Assembly: GCF_023715505.1 (NCBI RefSeq)
Contig: NZ_JAMBOH010000001.1
Location: 372,001 to 436,000, forward strand
Direction of reading: 5' to 3'
DNA from: Neobacillus cucumis
GTDB lineage: Bacteria; Bacillota; Bacilli; Bacillales_B; DSM-18226
DNA: 64,000 nt
Shown piece after piece: positions 1 through 8,668 of this stretch. The translations under genes were made by a program, and so were the position numbers. The notes below the pieces were generated by a model. That model had not been told where the DNA came from. It worked only from the letters and a program-made list of their open reading frames with translations, and ran no database searches. Positions within the stretch are counted from its first letter, which is position 1. The number at the start of each line of letters is the position of its first letter.

Positions 1-59
1 CCTACCATTAATCCACTTGCAAGACCTATAAAGATAACTGCTAGGATTTTAATCGTCAT
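1..59 (-). CDS. spoVAB: SpoVAB, N-terminal fragment (runs off the window)
   Basis: Only the first codons are present. The reading frame opens with ATG at 59 and encodes MTIKILAVIFIGLASGLMV before the window edge. The GLASGLMVG stretch matches the start of the first membrane segment of SpoVAB, a small membrane protein of the SpoVA complex that moves dipicolinic acid into the spore. The start lies inside the end of spoVAA (11-base overlap), which suggests translational coupling in one forespore operon. The position after spoVAA is the same as in B. subtilis. The rest of the gene cannot be judged. Confidence 0.85.
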   Translation of the reverse strand, partial: MTIKILAVIFIGLASGLMV

Positions 60-669
60 CAATATGCTTCATACTTTCCTTATTTTCATGGATTACTACG
101 TAATTATCTAAATCAAGCTGGTAATTAAAGATTTCGACTTCAAGTGGACTGGGTTCTTCATTTAAACGGTGTTTGAACACATGATTAAAAAAGAGAATCA
201 TTCCAAGGCCCAGACCAATAGAATAAGGGATTTGGAAAAGTAATGGTTTTACTGCCTTCTTTTCCGTAATGATGGTATATATTTTTTCCTGAACGCTTTG
301 CATACTTACATCATCATGGAAATTCATAATCGTCATAGCAGAACCAAAAAATAATAAAAACCATATGAGGATAAAAATAGGCAATGAAACCTTTTTTTTC
401 TTAAAAACTACTTCCACTATAGTCTGTGCTGGGCCAATGGATTGAACTTCAGCTTCCTTAAATGTGGTTGTTATCTTCTTGATTACCTCCATCACATCTA
501 TAACGATTATATTCCGATCCTTCTCTGTTACTTGATAGATCATTATTGATTGTAATTTAAACAGGACCGCTTCTGGGGCAATGATCTGGGCAACATCCTT
601 TAAGTAAATCTTTTCCTCTGGCCGGACATGAACTCGATGCCGCATGCGGATGTAGATTGTTTTTTCCAA
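49..669 (-). CDS. spoVAA: Stage V sporulation protein AA
   Basis: SpoVAA is part of the SpoVA membrane complex needed for uptake of calcium-dipicolinate into the developing spore. The product is about 206 residues, the usual length. It has a soluble N-terminal half, then a hydrophobic segment near residues 98-115, the conserved block MNFHDDVSMQ, a second membrane segment near 145-165 (IPYSIGLGLGMI) and the conserved tail EEPSPLEVEIFNYQLDLD. The open frame extends 21 codons further upstream to 732, but family homology begins at LEKTIYIRMRHR. The TTG at 669 has a GGAAGTG ribosome site about 6 bases upstream, so I take TTG as the start. A terminator separates it from sigF, consistent with its own forespore (sigma-G type) promoter. 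Confidence 0.93.
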   Translation of the reverse strand: MEKTIYIRMRHRVHVRPEEKIYLKDVAQIIAPEAVLFKLQSIMIYQVTEKDRNIIVIDVMEVIKKITTTFKEAEVQSIGPAQTIVEVVFKKKKVSLPIFILIWFLLFFGSAMTIMNFHDDVSMQSVQEKIYTIITEKKAVKPLLFQIPYSIGLGLGMILFFNHVFKHRLNEEPSPLEVEIFNYQLDLDNYVVIHENKESMKHIDDD

Positions 670-704
670 AACATTCACTTCCCACACAATGATTTCCACA
701 TCAA

Positions 705-711
705 TAGTATG
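705..711 (-). promoter_or_regulatory. Candidate sigma-G/F -10 element for spoVAA
   Basis: The minus strand reads CATACTA here, a perfect match to the forespore sigma -10 consensus. It lies about 36 bases before the chosen spoVAA start and just downstream of the sigF terminator. No equally good -35 is visible at the expected spacing. spoVA operons are known to be sigma-G dependent in Bacillus; the assignment to this exact site is inference. Confidence 0.4.
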
Positions 712-748
712 GATAATCTTCGGTCCTTTCATGTAAGCAAATGAAAAA

Positions 749-773
749 CCGCATGGATCAAAGATCCATGCGG
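749..773 (-). terminator. Intrinsic terminator after sigF
   Basis: A perfect 11-bp inverted repeat (CCGCATGGATC, AAA loop, GATCCATGCGG) is followed on the minus strand by TTTTTCAT. It overlaps the last codons and stop of sigF. It would end the spoIIA transcript and isolate the spoVA operon. Confidence 0.85.
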
Positions 774-1516
774 TCCTTCATTTGTTGTAATATCTTCTTC
801 TCAAGCCGTGAAACCTGTACCTGGGAAATTCCCAGCCTAACAGCCACTTCAGATTGGGTTTGATCTTTATAATATCGCAAATAAACAATCAGTCTTTCCC
901 GTTCATCAAGTTCACGAATCGCTTCTTTTAATGCAATCTTATCAAACCATTTTCCTTCATTACCGTCATCTATTTGGTCTAGTAAGGTAATTGGATCCCC
1001 GTCATTTTCATATACTGTCTCATGAATGGATGATGGTGTCCTGCTTGCTTCTTGGGCAAGGATTACATCCTCCGGTGAAAGTTCCAAATGAGCTGAAATC
1101 TCATTTACAGTCGGAATCCTTCCAAGCGTTTTGGATAATTCATCCTTCGCTTTTCGAATTCTGTTCCCCATTTCTTTCAGTGAACGACTTACCTTTACAG
1201 TTCCGTCATCACGGATAAAACGTTGGATTTCACCAATAATCATTGGTACTGCATAAGTGGAAAATTTGACATCATAGGAAAGGTCAAACTTATCAACCGA
1301 TTTTAGTAATCCAATACAACCAATTTGGAATAAGTCATCAGGGTCATAACCCCTATTAAGAAACCGCTGGACAACGGACCAAACAAGACGCATATTCTTT
1401 TCAACGATTAAATCTCTAGATTCTTGATCTCCGGCTTGGCTCTTTTTAATGAGCTCTTTTACTTCATGATCTTTTAAGTATGTTTGACTTTTATCGTTCT
1501 TGACCTCCACATCCAT
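758..1516 (-). CDS. sigF: RNA polymerase sigma-F factor
   Basis: SigF (SpoIIAC) directs early forespore transcription. The 252-residue product has all sigma-70 regions: region 2 with NMRLVWSVVQRF and DDLFQIGCIGLLKSVDKFD, the -10 recognition stretch FSTYAVPMIIGEIQRF, region 3, and a region 4 helix-turn-helix ending SEVAVRLGISQVQVSRLEKK. The open frame begins at a TTG at 1522, but AAGGAG at 1525-1530 is only 2 bases from it and 8 bases from the ATG at 1516, so ATG is chosen. It is third in the spoIIAA-spoIIAB-sigF operon; the product is held inactive by SpoIIAB until SpoIIAA is dephosphorylated. Confidence 0.97.
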   Translation of the reverse strand: MDVEVKNDKSQTYLKDHEVKELIKKSQAGDQESRDLIVEKNMRLVWSVVQRFLNRGYDPDDLFQIGCIGLLKSVDKFDLSYDVKFSTYAVPMIIGEIQRFIRDDGTVKVSRSLKEMGNRIRKAKDELSKTLGRIPTVNEISAHLELSPEDVILAQEASRTPSSIHETVYENDGDPITLLDQIDDGNEGKWFDKIALKEAIRELDERERLIVYLRYYKDQTQSEVAVRLGISQVQVSRLEKKILQQMKDRMDL

Positions 1517-1528
1517 CGGCAAGTCTCC

Positions 1529-1969
1529 TTAATTGCAAAGCATTTTGTTAAGTTTTAAATGCTTCCTTAATCTAACCTCGGTTCCGCTGCCTGGCTGTGA
1601 ATGAACCTCTACCTCATCCATGAAATTTTCCATGATGGTGAATCCCATACCGGAACGTTCCAAATCCGGCTTTGTTGTAAACAATGGCTGACGAGCTTCC
1701 TCCACATCTGCTATACCTAAACCAACATCTTTAATTGTCATATCAATCAGACTTTCCTCAATCGTTACCTGAATATAAACGATCCCGCTTGGATCATTTT
1801 CATAACCATGAATAATCGCATTTGTTACGGCCTCTGAAACGACCGTTTTAATCTCGGTTAGCTCATCCATCGTTGGATCAAGCTGGGCAATAAAAGCAGC
1901 GACGGTAACACGGGCAAACGACTCATTTTGACTTAAAGCACTGAATTGAAGATTCATTTCATTCTTCAC
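1529..1969 (-). CDS. spoIIAB: Anti-sigma-F factor and SpoIIAA kinase
   Basis: SpoIIAB binds and inhibits sigma-F and phosphorylates SpoIIAA. The 146-residue product has a GHKL ATPase fold: N box [11 protein letters not shown] near residues 46-56, G1 box DVGLGI near 81-86, and a lid with the [12 protein letters not shown] motif near 107-118. Length and the ending KMLCN match the family. The start is GTG, directly after the TGA of spoIIAA, with a GGGGGTGG ribosome site, so the two proteins are probably made in coupled amounts. This matters because they work as a stoichiometric switch. Confidence 0.97.
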   Translation of the reverse strand: MKNEMNLQFSALSQNESFARVTVAAFIAQLDPTMDELTEIKTVVSEAVTNAIIHGYENDPSGIVYIQVTIEESLIDMTIKDVGLGIADVEEARQPLFTTKPDLERSGMGFTIMENFMDEVEVHSQPGSGTEVRLRKHLKLNKMLCN

Positions 1970-2320
1970 TCAGGCCACCCCCAATCTTTGCAATGCAAAT
2001 TCCTCAGTCGGTTCCATTTTGATGATTTTGAATAAACCAGACATATCGAATAATCTTTGTATTGCAGGGGAAATCGCACATACCACCATTTCACCGTGCA
2101 CTTGCTTTATTTGTTTGTATCTTCCTAAAATAACTCCTAATCCAGAACTATCCATAAAAGAGAGTTGTTCTAAATTTAATACAATATGGCGAATATTATT
2201 TTTTTCTATAACAGCTGTGGCTTGTTCACGAAGGTCATCCGCTGTGTGATGATCTAACTCCCCACTTAAGCGAATACATAAAACATCGTGTTTTGTTTCC
2301 ATTTCAATGTTAAGACTCAC
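1970..2320 (-). CDS. spoIIAA: Anti-anti-sigma factor SpoIIAA
   Basis: SpoIIAA is a STAS-domain protein that, when unphosphorylated, frees sigma-F from SpoIIAB. The phosphorylated serine lies in FMDSSGLG; with the chosen start it is Ser58, the same number as in B. subtilis. The open frame reaches 2356, but family homology begins at the GTG at 2320 (VSLNIEM aligned with MSLGIDM), and AAGGAGG at 2330-2336 is correctly spaced for it. The product is 116 residues. A sigma-H promoter lies immediately upstream, and the extended frame would run into its -10 element. Confidence 0.96.
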   Translation of the reverse strand: MSLNIEMETKHDVLCIRLSGELDHHTADDLREQATAVIEKNNIRHIVLNLEQLSFMDSSGLGVILGRYKQIKQVHGEMVVCAISPAIQRLFDMSGLFKIIKMEPTEEFALQRLGVA

Positions 2321-2355
2321 TATTCCCGTCCTCCTTAATCTGGTATAGTGAGTCA

Positions 2356-2383
2356 ATTCGCTTTTTTAATGAAAATATCCTTC
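2356..2383 (-). promoter_or_regulatory. Sigma-H promoter of the spoIIA operon
   Basis: On the minus strand the -35 is GAAGGATAT (2375-2383) and the -10 is AGCGAAT (2356-2362), spaced by 12 bases. Both match the sigma-H consensus (RnAGGAwWW and RnnGAAT) at every defined position. spoIIA is a known sigma-H/Spo0A target. The site lies about 36 bases upstream of the spoIIAA start codon. Confidence 0.85.
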
Positions 2384-2436
2384 TATACATACAAAACTAG
2401 TCCTATTTCGCTAAAATTAGTATTGTAGTTTGAAGT

Positions 2437-2443
2437 TTCGACA
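2437..2443 (-). promoter_or_regulatory. 0A box (Spo0A binding site) upstream of spoIIA
   Basis: The minus strand reads TGTCGAA, an exact 0A box, about 54 bases upstream of the sigma-H -35. Spo0A-phosphate activates spoIIA in Bacillus from such sites. A weaker candidate (TAGCGAA, two mismatches) lies nearer the promoter at 2407-2413. Confidence 0.7.
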
Positions 2444-2483
2444 AGTGTTGTTAACCAGTAATTTCATATAGATGAATAATCAT

Positions 2484-3656
2484 TTACTTTCCTGACTTTG
2501 TAAACATTCCAAATGCACGTTTATAAAGTGTCCACCAGCCTGCTTCTTTCACACTCTTGCTGGCGACTAATGGACTTTCAAGAATTACTTTTCCATTTTT
2601 AACTAATTCAATTTTTCCAACCTGGTCCCCCTTCGTAATAGGAGCCTTCAGATTTTTTTGAAGAATGACTTTTTGCTTAACATCCTGTGTTTTTTCACCC
2701 TTTTTCGTTAGGATGGAAATCGGTTCACTAGTAACTGCTTCTAGTTTCTTTTCCTTGCCCTTGCTTACCTTGACCAAAGCAATGGTTTGATTTCTTTTAA
2801 ACATTGGATGTGTTTGGTATTGGGCAAAAGCGTAGTTAAGCAATTTCGTGACTTGTGCATTTCTTTCCTTAGAAGTTGGTGCACCAAAAACAACAGCAAT
2901 AACACGCATTCCATCTTTTTGGGCTGTCGCTGTCAGGCAATACTTTGCCTCGGCAGTAAAACCGGTTTTTAATCCGTCTACACCAGGATAAAAGCGCACT
3001 AATTTATTGGTATTAACCAGCCAGAATTTTTTATCGGTATTTTCACGAAGGTATGCTTCGTACATACCTGTAAATTTAGTGATACCTTCATATTTAAGCA
3101 GTTCTTTTGCCATAATAGCCATATCAGCTGCTGTGCTATAATGACCGCTGACCGGAAGCCCGGTAGTATTTTTAAAGAATGTATGCTTTAATCCCAGCTC
3201 TTTTGCTTTAGCGTTCATCATATCGACAAACGCATCTTCCGAACCTGCTATTCTTTCTGCCATGGCAACGGAGGCATCATTTCCTGATCCAATGGCAATT
3301 CCTCTTAACATTTCTTTGGTCGTCATTTCTTCGCCTGGTTCAAGGAAAATTTGTGAGCCCCCCATAGAGGCTGCATACTCACTTGTTCGTACTTTTTCAT
3401 TCCAGGATAGTTTGCCTTCGTCAATTGCCTCCATAATGAGGAGCATCGTCATAATTTTTGTCATACTCGCAGGCGGCAGCTCTTCGTTACTATTTTTTTC
3501 ATATAGGACTGTGCCTGTATCTCGTTCAATTAAAATAGCGGATTTAACATTGCTGACAATATCAGTATTCTTTTTCTCTTCAGCAGCAAATGCAGATGGA
3601 ATCCATAAACTAGTTAGTAAAAAAGATGTCACTATGAAAGAGACAAATCGTTTCAT
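2484..3656 (-). CDS. dacF: Sporulation D-alanyl-D-alanine carboxypeptidase DacF
   Basis: DacF is a low-molecular-mass penicillin-binding protein (peptidase S11) that trims spore peptidoglycan peptides. The 390-residue product starts with a Sec signal peptide (basic start, hydrophobic core, cleavage near AFA). The catalytic motifs are intact: SMTK at residues 64-67, SGN at 124-126 and KTG at 230-232, followed by the PBP5-type C-terminal beta domain. An ATG at 3662 is possible, but GGAGGG at 3666-3671 is 2 bases from it and 8 bases from the ATG at 3656, which I choose. It lies upstream of spoIIA as in B. subtilis, with a candidate sigma-F promoter ahead of it. Confidence 0.95.
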   Translation of the reverse strand: MKRFVSFIVTSFLLTSLWIPSAFAAEEKKNTDIVSNVKSAILIERDTGTVLYEKNSNEELPPASMTKIMTMLLIMEAIDEGKLSWNEKVRTSEYAASMGGSQIFLEPGEEMTTKEMLRGIAIGSGNDASVAMAERIAGSEDAFVDMMNAKAKELGLKHTFFKNTTGLPVSGHYSTAADMAIMAKELLKYEGITKFTGMYEAYLRENTDKKFWLVNTNKLVRFYPGVDGLKTGFTAEAKYCLTATAQKDGMRVIAVVFGAPTSKERNAQVTKLLNYAFAQYQTHPMFKRNQTIALVKVSKGKEKKLEAVTSEPISILTKKGEKTQDVKQKVILQKNLKAPITKGDQVGKIELVKNGKVILESPLVASKSVKEAGWWTLYKRAFGMFTKSGK

Positions 3657-3685
3657 TCGCATAACCCTCCATTCTTTATAATCTC

Positions 3686-3714
3686 CATTTTTTCCAAATC
3701 ACCTTACTTTATAC
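3686..3714 (-). promoter_or_regulatory. Candidate sigma-F promoter of dacF
   Basis: The minus strand carries GTATA (3710-3714), a 14-base spacer and GGAAAAAATG (3686-3695). These fit the forespore sigma-F pattern GYWTA and GGnnAnAnTn, although the usual spacer is about 15. dacF is a known sigma-F target in B. subtilis. The site lies about 30 bases before the dacF start. Confidence 0.45.
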
Positions 3715-3758
3715 AATTATTTCCTATAATTCCAAATTAATTAAGCTGATAAAATGGA

Positions 3759-3809
3759 AAAGGGTGACAGGTACCATGTGAAATTATCACATGGTGCCTG
3801 TCACCCTTT
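3759..3809 (-). terminator. Long inverted repeat, probable terminator after pdp
   Basis: Two 22-base arms (3759-3780 and 3788-3809) pair with a single G-U position around a 7-base loop. It sits 5 bases past the pdp stop and is followed on the minus strand by TTTTCCATTTT. The core GGTGACAGGCACCATGTG is G+C-rich compared with its surroundings and may be a dispersed palindromic element reused as a terminator. I see only this one copy in the window. Confidence 0.65.
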
Positions 3810-3813
3810 GGTT

Positions 3814-5118
3814 TTATTCTGTTATTTCGCCGTGGATAAGGATGGGAGCTTCTATTTTAGCGGATGAAATCTTGATATTTTCATAAAGCTTCTTTTTTAC
3901 TTCGTCGACATTTTCAAAGTTACTGTAAATAGTTACAAGGGATTCCCCTTTTTTCACTTGATCACCGATTTTCTTTCGCAAAACAAGGCCAACAGCTAAA
4001 TCAATCGTAGATTCTTTTGTGGCTCGGCCCGCACCGAGGATCATAGCTGCCGTTCCAACTTCATCGGCCACTATTTCAGCTACATAGCCATCTTCTTTTG
4101 CTTCTAGTTCAAACACATATTGTGCTTGTGGCATTTTAGAAGGGTTATCAACGATGGATGCATCTCCACCTTGAGAACTCAAAAAGACTTTTAATTTTTC
4201 TAATGCAGAACCGTCTTTAATGGCATTCTCTAGTTTTTGACGAGCCTCTTCTAAAGAGCTTGCTTTTTCTGCTAAGTAAACCATGTGGCTGCCAAGGGTT
4301 AAACAGAGCTCCGTTAGGTCCTCAGGGCCCTCTCCCTTTAAGGTATCAATCGCTTCTTTTACTTCAAGGGCATTTCCAATGGCATATCCAAGCGGCTGGC
4401 TCATATCCGAAATAACCGCCATTGTCTTTCTGCCAACATTATTTCCGATTCGTACCATTGCTTTTGCTAATTCTTTAGAATCTTCCAATGTCTTCATAAA
4501 GGCACCGGCACCTGTTTTAACATCTAGGACAATGGCATCTGCTCCAGCGGCGATTTTTTTACTCATAATCGAGCTTGCAATGAGCGGAATACTATCGACA
4601 GTTGCGGTAACATCCCGCAGTGCATATAGCTTCTTGTCAGCAGGGGTTAAGTTTCCACTCTGTCCAATAACCGCAATTTTATTTTTATTAACTAAATCGA
4701 TAAATTCTTCATTCTCAATTTCAACATGGAATCCTTTAACTGCTTCTAATTTGTCAATGGTTCCACCGGTGTGGCCTAAACCACGTCCGGACATTTTTGC
4801 AATTGGCACTCCGACGGCAGCTACAAGTGGGCCAAGAACAAGAGTGGTTGTGTCACCAACTCCCCCTGTGGAGTGCTTATCGACCTTAATTCCTTGAATT
4901 TGTGATAAATCGATTTGATCACCAGATTGAACCATTGCCATGGTTAAATCTGCTCTCTCCTTTTCTGTCATCCCCTTGAAATAGATGGCCATTGTTAAAG
5001 CACTAACCTGATAATCGGGAATCGATCCTTCCGTGTAGCCGTTTATAATAAATGTAATTTCTTCTGTTGATAATTCTTGTCCATCTCTTTTTTTCTCTAT
5101 TAAGTCAACCATTCTCAT
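3814..5118 (-). CDS. pdp: Pyrimidine-nucleoside phosphorylase
   Basis: Pdp cleaves uridine, thymidine and deoxyuridine with phosphate to the free base and (deoxy)ribose-1-phosphate. At 434 residues it has the exact length of the Bacillus enzyme. The thymidine/pyrimidine phosphorylase signature with KHSTGGVGD lies near residues 81-89 and [11 protein letters not shown] near 110-120. The C-terminal part (residues about 345-434) is the PYNP domain. It follows pupG and drm, so nucleosides released by both phosphorylases feed the phosphopentomutase. In B. subtilis pdp sits elsewhere with dra-nupC, so its place here is a lineage difference. Confidence 0.95.
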   Translation of the reverse strand: MRMVDLIEKKRDGQELSTEEITFIINGYTEGSIPDYQVSALTMAIYFKGMTEKERADLTMAMVQSGDQIDLSQIQGIKVDKHSTGGVGDTTTLVLGPLVAAVGVPIAKMSGRGLGHTGGTIDKLEAVKGFHVEIENEEFIDLVNKNKIAVIGQSGNLTPADKKLYALRDVTATVDSIPLIASSIMSKKIAAGADAIVLDVKTGAGAFMKTLEDSKELAKAMVRIGNNVGRKTMAVISDMSQPLGYAIGNALEVKEAIDTLKGEGPEDLTELCLTLGSHMVYLAEKASSLEEARQKLENAIKDGSALEKLKVFLSSQGGDASIVDNPSKMPQAQYVFELEAKEDGYVAEIVADEVGTAAMILGAGRATKESTIDLAVGLVLRKKIGDQVKKGESLVTIYSNFENVDEVKKKLYENIKISSAKIEAPILIHGEITE

Positions 5119-5179
5119 TAATTATCACCACATTTTTTTATAATCATTTGAAAGCCCTTTTTAAGAGGGAGCGTTCTAG

Positions 5180-6001
5180 TTACTGACCAATCCCTTTCAC
5201 AATTTCTTTAATATACAAAAGGAAGTCGGCTTTCACTTTTTCTGTTGTTTCAATAACTTCATTATGGGTTAGTGGCTGATCAAGGATCCCTGCTGCCATG
5301 TTTGAAATACAGGAAATCCCAAGAACTTTCATCCCACTGTGACGAGCTACAATGACCTCGGGAACAGTGGACATCCCTACCGCATCCCCACCTAAAATAC
5401 GAACCATTCGGATTTCTGCCGGCGTTTCATAAACCGGACCAGGGTTTCCAAAATATACCCCTTCTTTGATATTAAGGTTTAACCGGTCCGCAATCTCTCT
5501 GGCAATTCTGCGTAATTCCTTGGAATAAGCTTCTGAAAGATCAGGGAAACGTACACCTAAATTAGAATCATTGGGCCCTACCAATGGATTGGTCCCCATA
5601 TTATTAATATGGTCTGTTATGATCATTAAATCGCCAGGGGAAAAGCTTTCATTCACCCCTCCAGCAGCGTTGGTGACAATTAACATTTCAACCCCCATTT
5701 CTTTCATAACACGAACGGGGAATGTTACTTTATCCATATTGTATCCTTCATAGAAATGGAATCTGCCTTGCATCGCAACAACCTCTACCCCATTTAACTG
5801 ACCGAAAACTAGCTGTCCAGCATGGCCTTCGACTGTTGAAATTGGGAAATCAGGGATTTGGTTGTAAGGTGTTTTAACGGGATTTTCTATTTCCTCCGCT
5901 AGTACACCGAGACCTGAACCTAAAATAAGACCTACTTTTGGTGTTGTTTGATATTTTTCTTTTAAAAATTGTGCTGCATTTTGAATGCTTTCAATATTCA
6001 T
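5180..6001 (-). CDS. pupG: Purine-nucleoside phosphorylase
   Basis: This trimeric PNP (PunA/PupG type) phosphorolyses guanosine, inosine and their deoxy forms. It is about 273 residues. Hallmarks are LILGSGLG near residue 25, EGHAGQLVFG near 59, QGRFHFYEGY near 78, NAAGG near 111 and the base-binding part with GDAVGMSTVPEVIVA. The frame opens with a GTG at 6010, but AGGAG at 6012-6016 touches it and is 10 bases from the ATG at 6001, so ATG is used. It follows drm after 13 bases and is surely cotranscribed. Confidence 0.95.
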   Translation of the reverse strand: MNIESIQNAAQFLKEKYQTTPKVGLILGSGLGVLAEEIENPVKTPYNQIPDFPISTVEGHAGQLVFGQLNGVEVVAMQGRFHFYEGYNMDKVTFPVRVMKEMGVEMLIVTNAAGGVNESFSPGDLMIITDHINNMGTNPLVGPNDSNLGVRFPDLSEAYSKELRRIAREIADRLNLNIKEGVYFGNPGPVYETPAEIRMVRILGGDAVGMSTVPEVIVARHSGMKVLGISCISNMAAGILDQPLTHNEVIETTEKVKADFLLYIKEIVKGIGQ

Positions 6002-6014
6002 CTTTATCACTCTC

Positions 6015-7199
6015 CTATTTCAAATCATGTAAGAAGCTTTTGCCATAGTTAGGCATCTTTACATTGAAGTTGTCAGCAACTGTGGCACCAAGGTCTGCGA
6101 ATGTTTCCCTTAATGGAAGTTCTTTGCCGCCGTTCATACTCTTAGAATAGACCAGTAATGGAACATATTCACGTGTATGGTCTGTTCCTGGAGCAATAGG
6201 ATCATTTCCGTGGTCGGCTGTGATCATTAACACATCATCATCTTTCATCTTTGCAAACACTTCGGGCAGGCGGGCATCGTATTCCTCAAGTGCCTTTCCA
6301 TATCCTTCTGGGTCACGGCGATGGCCGTATAATGCATCAAAATCAACTAAATTTAAAAAACTAATACCATTGAAATCCATATCAAAAGTTTCCACAAGTT
6401 TATCCATACCATCCATATTCGAAACGGTTCTAAGAGATTTTGTTACCCCTTCTCCGTCGTAAATATCAGAAATCTTACCAATCGCAATTACATCAAATCC
6501 TGAGTCCTTTAACTCACTCATTACGGTTCTATCAAAAGGTTTTAAGGCATAATCATGACGATTTGGCGTACGCTTAAAGCTGCCTGGTTCACCTAGAAAT
6601 GGGCGGGCAATCACACGACCAACCATATATTTTTCATCAAGTGTCAATTCGCGAGCAATTTTACAGATGTTATACAACTCTTCAAGCGGGACAATTTCTT
6701 CATGAGCCGCAATTTGCAGAACAGAATCTGCAGAAGTATAGACAATCAATGCCCCTGTTTTTATATGTTCCTCGCCAAGCTCATCTAATATTTCGGTTCC
6801 GCTTGCAGGTTTATTTCCAATAATTTTTCTTCCTGTTCGTTTTTCTAGTTCTGTTACAAGCTCGTCCGGAAATCCTTCTGGGAACACACGAAACGGTGTT
6901 TGGATATTAAGGCCCATAATTTCCCAGTGCCCAGTCATCGTATCTTTTCCATTTGAAGCCTCCATCATTTTTGTATAGAAGGCTAACGGTTTTTCTGCTT
7001 TAGTGATTCCTTTAATTTCACGAATGTTGCTTAATCCTAATTTTCCCATATTGGGCATATTCAGACCGTTCATTTTTTCAGCAATATGACCAAATGTGTC
7101 GGCCCCTTTGTCTCCAAACTTTTCAGCATCAGGTGCTTCCCCGATCCCAACAGAATCCATTACAATGATAAATATACGTTTGTATGTATTTGCAGTCAT
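6015..7199 (-). CDS. drm: Phosphopentomutase
   Basis: Drm (DeoB) interconverts ribose-1- and ribose-5-phosphate, and likewise deoxyribose phosphates, linking nucleoside phosphorolysis to central metabolism. It is an alkaline-phosphatase-superfamily enzyme of 394 residues. Metal ligands are visible in [13 protein letters not shown] near residue 13, the catalytic threonine in [10 protein letters not shown] near residue 84, and the second metal site in [17 protein letters not shown] near 328-345. AAGGAGG lies 10 bases before the ATG. It heads a drm-pupG-pdp operon with a cre-like site overlapping the leader. Confidence 0.96.
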   Translation of the reverse strand: MTANTYKRIFIIVMDSVGIGEAPDAEKFGDKGADTFGHIAEKMNGLNMPNMGKLGLSNIREIKGITKAEKPLAFYTKMMEASNGKDTMTGHWEIMGLNIQTPFRVFPEGFPDELVTELEKRTGRKIIGNKPASGTEILDELGEEHIKTGALIVYTSADSVLQIAAHEEIVPLEELYNICKIARELTLDEKYMVGRVIARPFLGEPGSFKRTPNRHDYALKPFDRTVMSELKDSGFDVIAIGKISDIYDGEGVTKSLRTVSNMDGMDKLVETFDMDFNGISFLNLVDFDALYGHRRDPEGYGKALEEYDARLPEVFAKMKDDDVLMITADHGNDPIAPGTDHTREYVPLLVYSKSMNGGKELPLRETFADLGATVADNFNVKMPNYGKSFLHDLK

Positions 7200-7218
7200 A
7201 CACTACTACCTCCTTGAC

Positions 7219-7236
7219 ATAGAAAACGTTTGCAAA
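7219..7236 (-). promoter_or_regulatory. cre site (CcpA) in the drm leader
   Basis: The minus strand reads TTTGCAAACGTTTTCTAT, matching the Bacillus cre consensus WWTGNAARCGNWWWCAWW at all but one position. It lies immediately upstream of the drm ribosome site, where CcpA would act as a roadblock or promoter block. Carbon catabolite repression of drm-pupG is known in B. subtilis. Confidence 0.7.
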
Positions 7237-7304
7237 TAAGAATCAGACAGCTATAGGTTGTCCTCATAAAAATAGGTTTATGAAAGTCATTGAATAAATC
7301 ATTC

Positions 7305-7318
7305 GTCAGAAGTCTGAC
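7305..7318. promoter_or_regulatory. Palindrome upstream of drm
   Basis: GTCAG-AAGT-CTGAC is a perfect 5-bp-arm inverted repeat about 110 bases before drm and past the xerD terminator, thus in the presumed promoter region. It could be an operator, but I recognise no regulator for it. Confidence 0.25.
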
Positions 7319-7358
7319 ATCTTTATTTTACTCTAAGTTTCTAAAAACACAAGAAAAA

Positions 7359-7381
7359 AGCCGCTAAAATTTAGGACGACT
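7359..7381 (-). terminator. Terminator after xerD
   Basis: The minus strand forms AGTCG and CTAAA stems (with a two-base bulge) pairing with TTTAG and CGGCT, followed by a run of T. It lies about 40 bases after the xerD stop, so drm needs its own promoter between here and 7200. Confidence 0.6.
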
Positions 7382-7420
7382 TTTTACACGATTGTAAATG
7401 AATTTTAGGCTATCAATCTA

Positions 7421-8314
7421 TTAAGCTCGTGGATGAAATTTACTGTAAACATCCTTGATTCTTGCTTTCGAAACATTGGTATATATTTCTGTAGACGAAA
7501 TATTGGCATGTCCTAACATCTCTTGAACAGCTCTTAAATCGGCACCATTTTCAAGCAAATGTGTAGCAAAAGAATGGCGAAGGATATGAGGGGTAAGCTC
7601 TTTATCAATTCCTGCTTCTTGTGCCAGTTTTTTTAATATTTTCCAAAAACCTTGTCTCGTTAATCGATGCCCTTGATGATTTAAGAACAGTGCATCATCC
7701 TTGTGCTTCTCCGTAACAAAATAAGGTCTGCCGTTTTCAAAATATTGCTTGATTGCTGCTAATGCAGTTTTTCCTATCGGAATAATCCGCTCCCTGTTTC
7801 CCGTTCCAATACACCGGATAAAGCCGAGTGTTAAATGAACATCGTCTATTTCTAAAGCTATTAATTCACTTACACGCATCCCTGTTGCATATAGGAGCTC
7901 TAACATGGCCTTGTCTCTTATACCAAAGTGATCATTTGGATTAGGGGTATTAAGTAATTTCTCTACTTCAACTAAATCCAAAACCTTAGGAAGTGCCCGA
8001 TCAAGTTTCGGCGTTTCTATTAAAACAGAGGGGTCTTGGTCTACCGCCTTTTCTCTTAATAAAAACTGATGAAACGCCCGAATAGAGGCAATATGTCTTG
8101 CCACCGTCTTGGAGGACTTCCCTTGGTCCTTTAAAAAATTTAAAAAATGAAGAATATGAATACGCTGAACTTCATTTAAAGATTGAATGACTTCCACACT
8201 TTTTAAATAATGAAGATAGCTTTTCAAATCCCGTTCATACGAAATAATCGTATTCTTTGCTAAACCTTTTTCTACTATTAAATAATCCAAAAAAACTTTT
8301 AACTGGTTTTCCAT
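7421..8314 (-). CDS. xerD: Tyrosine recombinase XerD (chromosome dimer resolution)
   Basis: XerD (RipX/CodV partner) resolves chromosome dimers at dif. The 297-residue protein has an N-terminal SAM-like DNA-binding domain (about 1-85) and a C-terminal catalytic domain. In E. coli numbering, which the frame follows if counted from the GTG at 8317, Arg148 (GMRVSEL), His244 and Arg247 (HILRH), His270 (LGHANIS) and Tyr279 (EIYTNV) are present. The beta-hairpin residue at position 172, normally the catalytic lysine of GKGNKER, is Thr in GTGNRER (codon ACG at 7804-7802). GGGGAG lies 8 bases before the ATG at 8314. yqzK ends 5 bases upstream. Confidence 0.93.
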   Translation of the reverse strand: MENQLKVFLDYLIVEKGLAKNTIISYERDLKSYLHYLKSVEVIQSLNEVQRIHILHFLNFLKDQGKSSKTVARHIASIRAFHQFLLREKAVDQDPSVLIETPKLDRALPKVLDLVEVEKLLNTPNPNDHFGIRDKAMLELLYATGMRVSELIALEIDDVHLTLGFIRCIGTGNRERIIPIGKTALAAIKQYFENGRPYFVTEKHKDDALFLNHQGHRLTRQGFWKILKKLAQEAGIDKELTPHILRHSFATHLLENGADLRAVQEMLGHANISSTEIYTNVSKARIKDVYSKFHPRA

Positions 8315-8319
8315 CACGA

Positions 8320-8547
8320 TTACTCCCCATTTAAGTAAAACAACATCAGCCGGTCTATTACAGATGAACTGTCTTCTTTCACTGCATTTGATACCTTTAG
8401 CGCAGATCCTTCCGGTTCATCATAGCGATGATAATTTTGATACTCCTCAGATACCCACATAATACCATAATAAAAGAGAATCGTGCACCCGGTGAAAATG
8501 ATAAATACCTTTAATGTCTGGAGCGCCACTTTAAGAAAAGAGACCAT
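8320..8547 (-). CDS. yqzK: YqzK family membrane protein (DUF4227)
   Basis: This is a short protein of about 75 residues with one membrane segment ([18 protein letters not shown], residues 14-31 from the chosen start) followed by the conserved [14 protein letters not shown] and a charged tail ending in [10 protein letters not shown]. It is found between fur and xerD in Bacillus. The function is unknown. A TTG at 8562 opens the frame, but GGGGGATGG is best spaced for the ATG at 8547. The small gap to xerD suggests cotranscription. Confidence 0.85.
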   Translation of the reverse strand: MVSFLKVALQTLKVFIIFTGCTILFYYGIMWVSEEYQNYHRYDEPEGSALKVSNAVKEDSSSVIDRLMLFYLNGE

Positions 8548-8668
8548 TCTTCCATCCCCCAATACTTATTCTATTAAAAGGTATGCCAAAATGGACAAAA
8601 TATATACCTGCTTCGCTCTGACACAAAAGAAAAAAGTCCTTTTCAGTGAAAGGGACTTCTGTTTCTTA

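Noticed and set aside
4283..4897. 204-codon open frame on the plus strand
   Set aside because: It lies wholly antisense to pdp, has no ribosome site and its product has no recognisable features. It is a shadow of the codon pattern of pdp.
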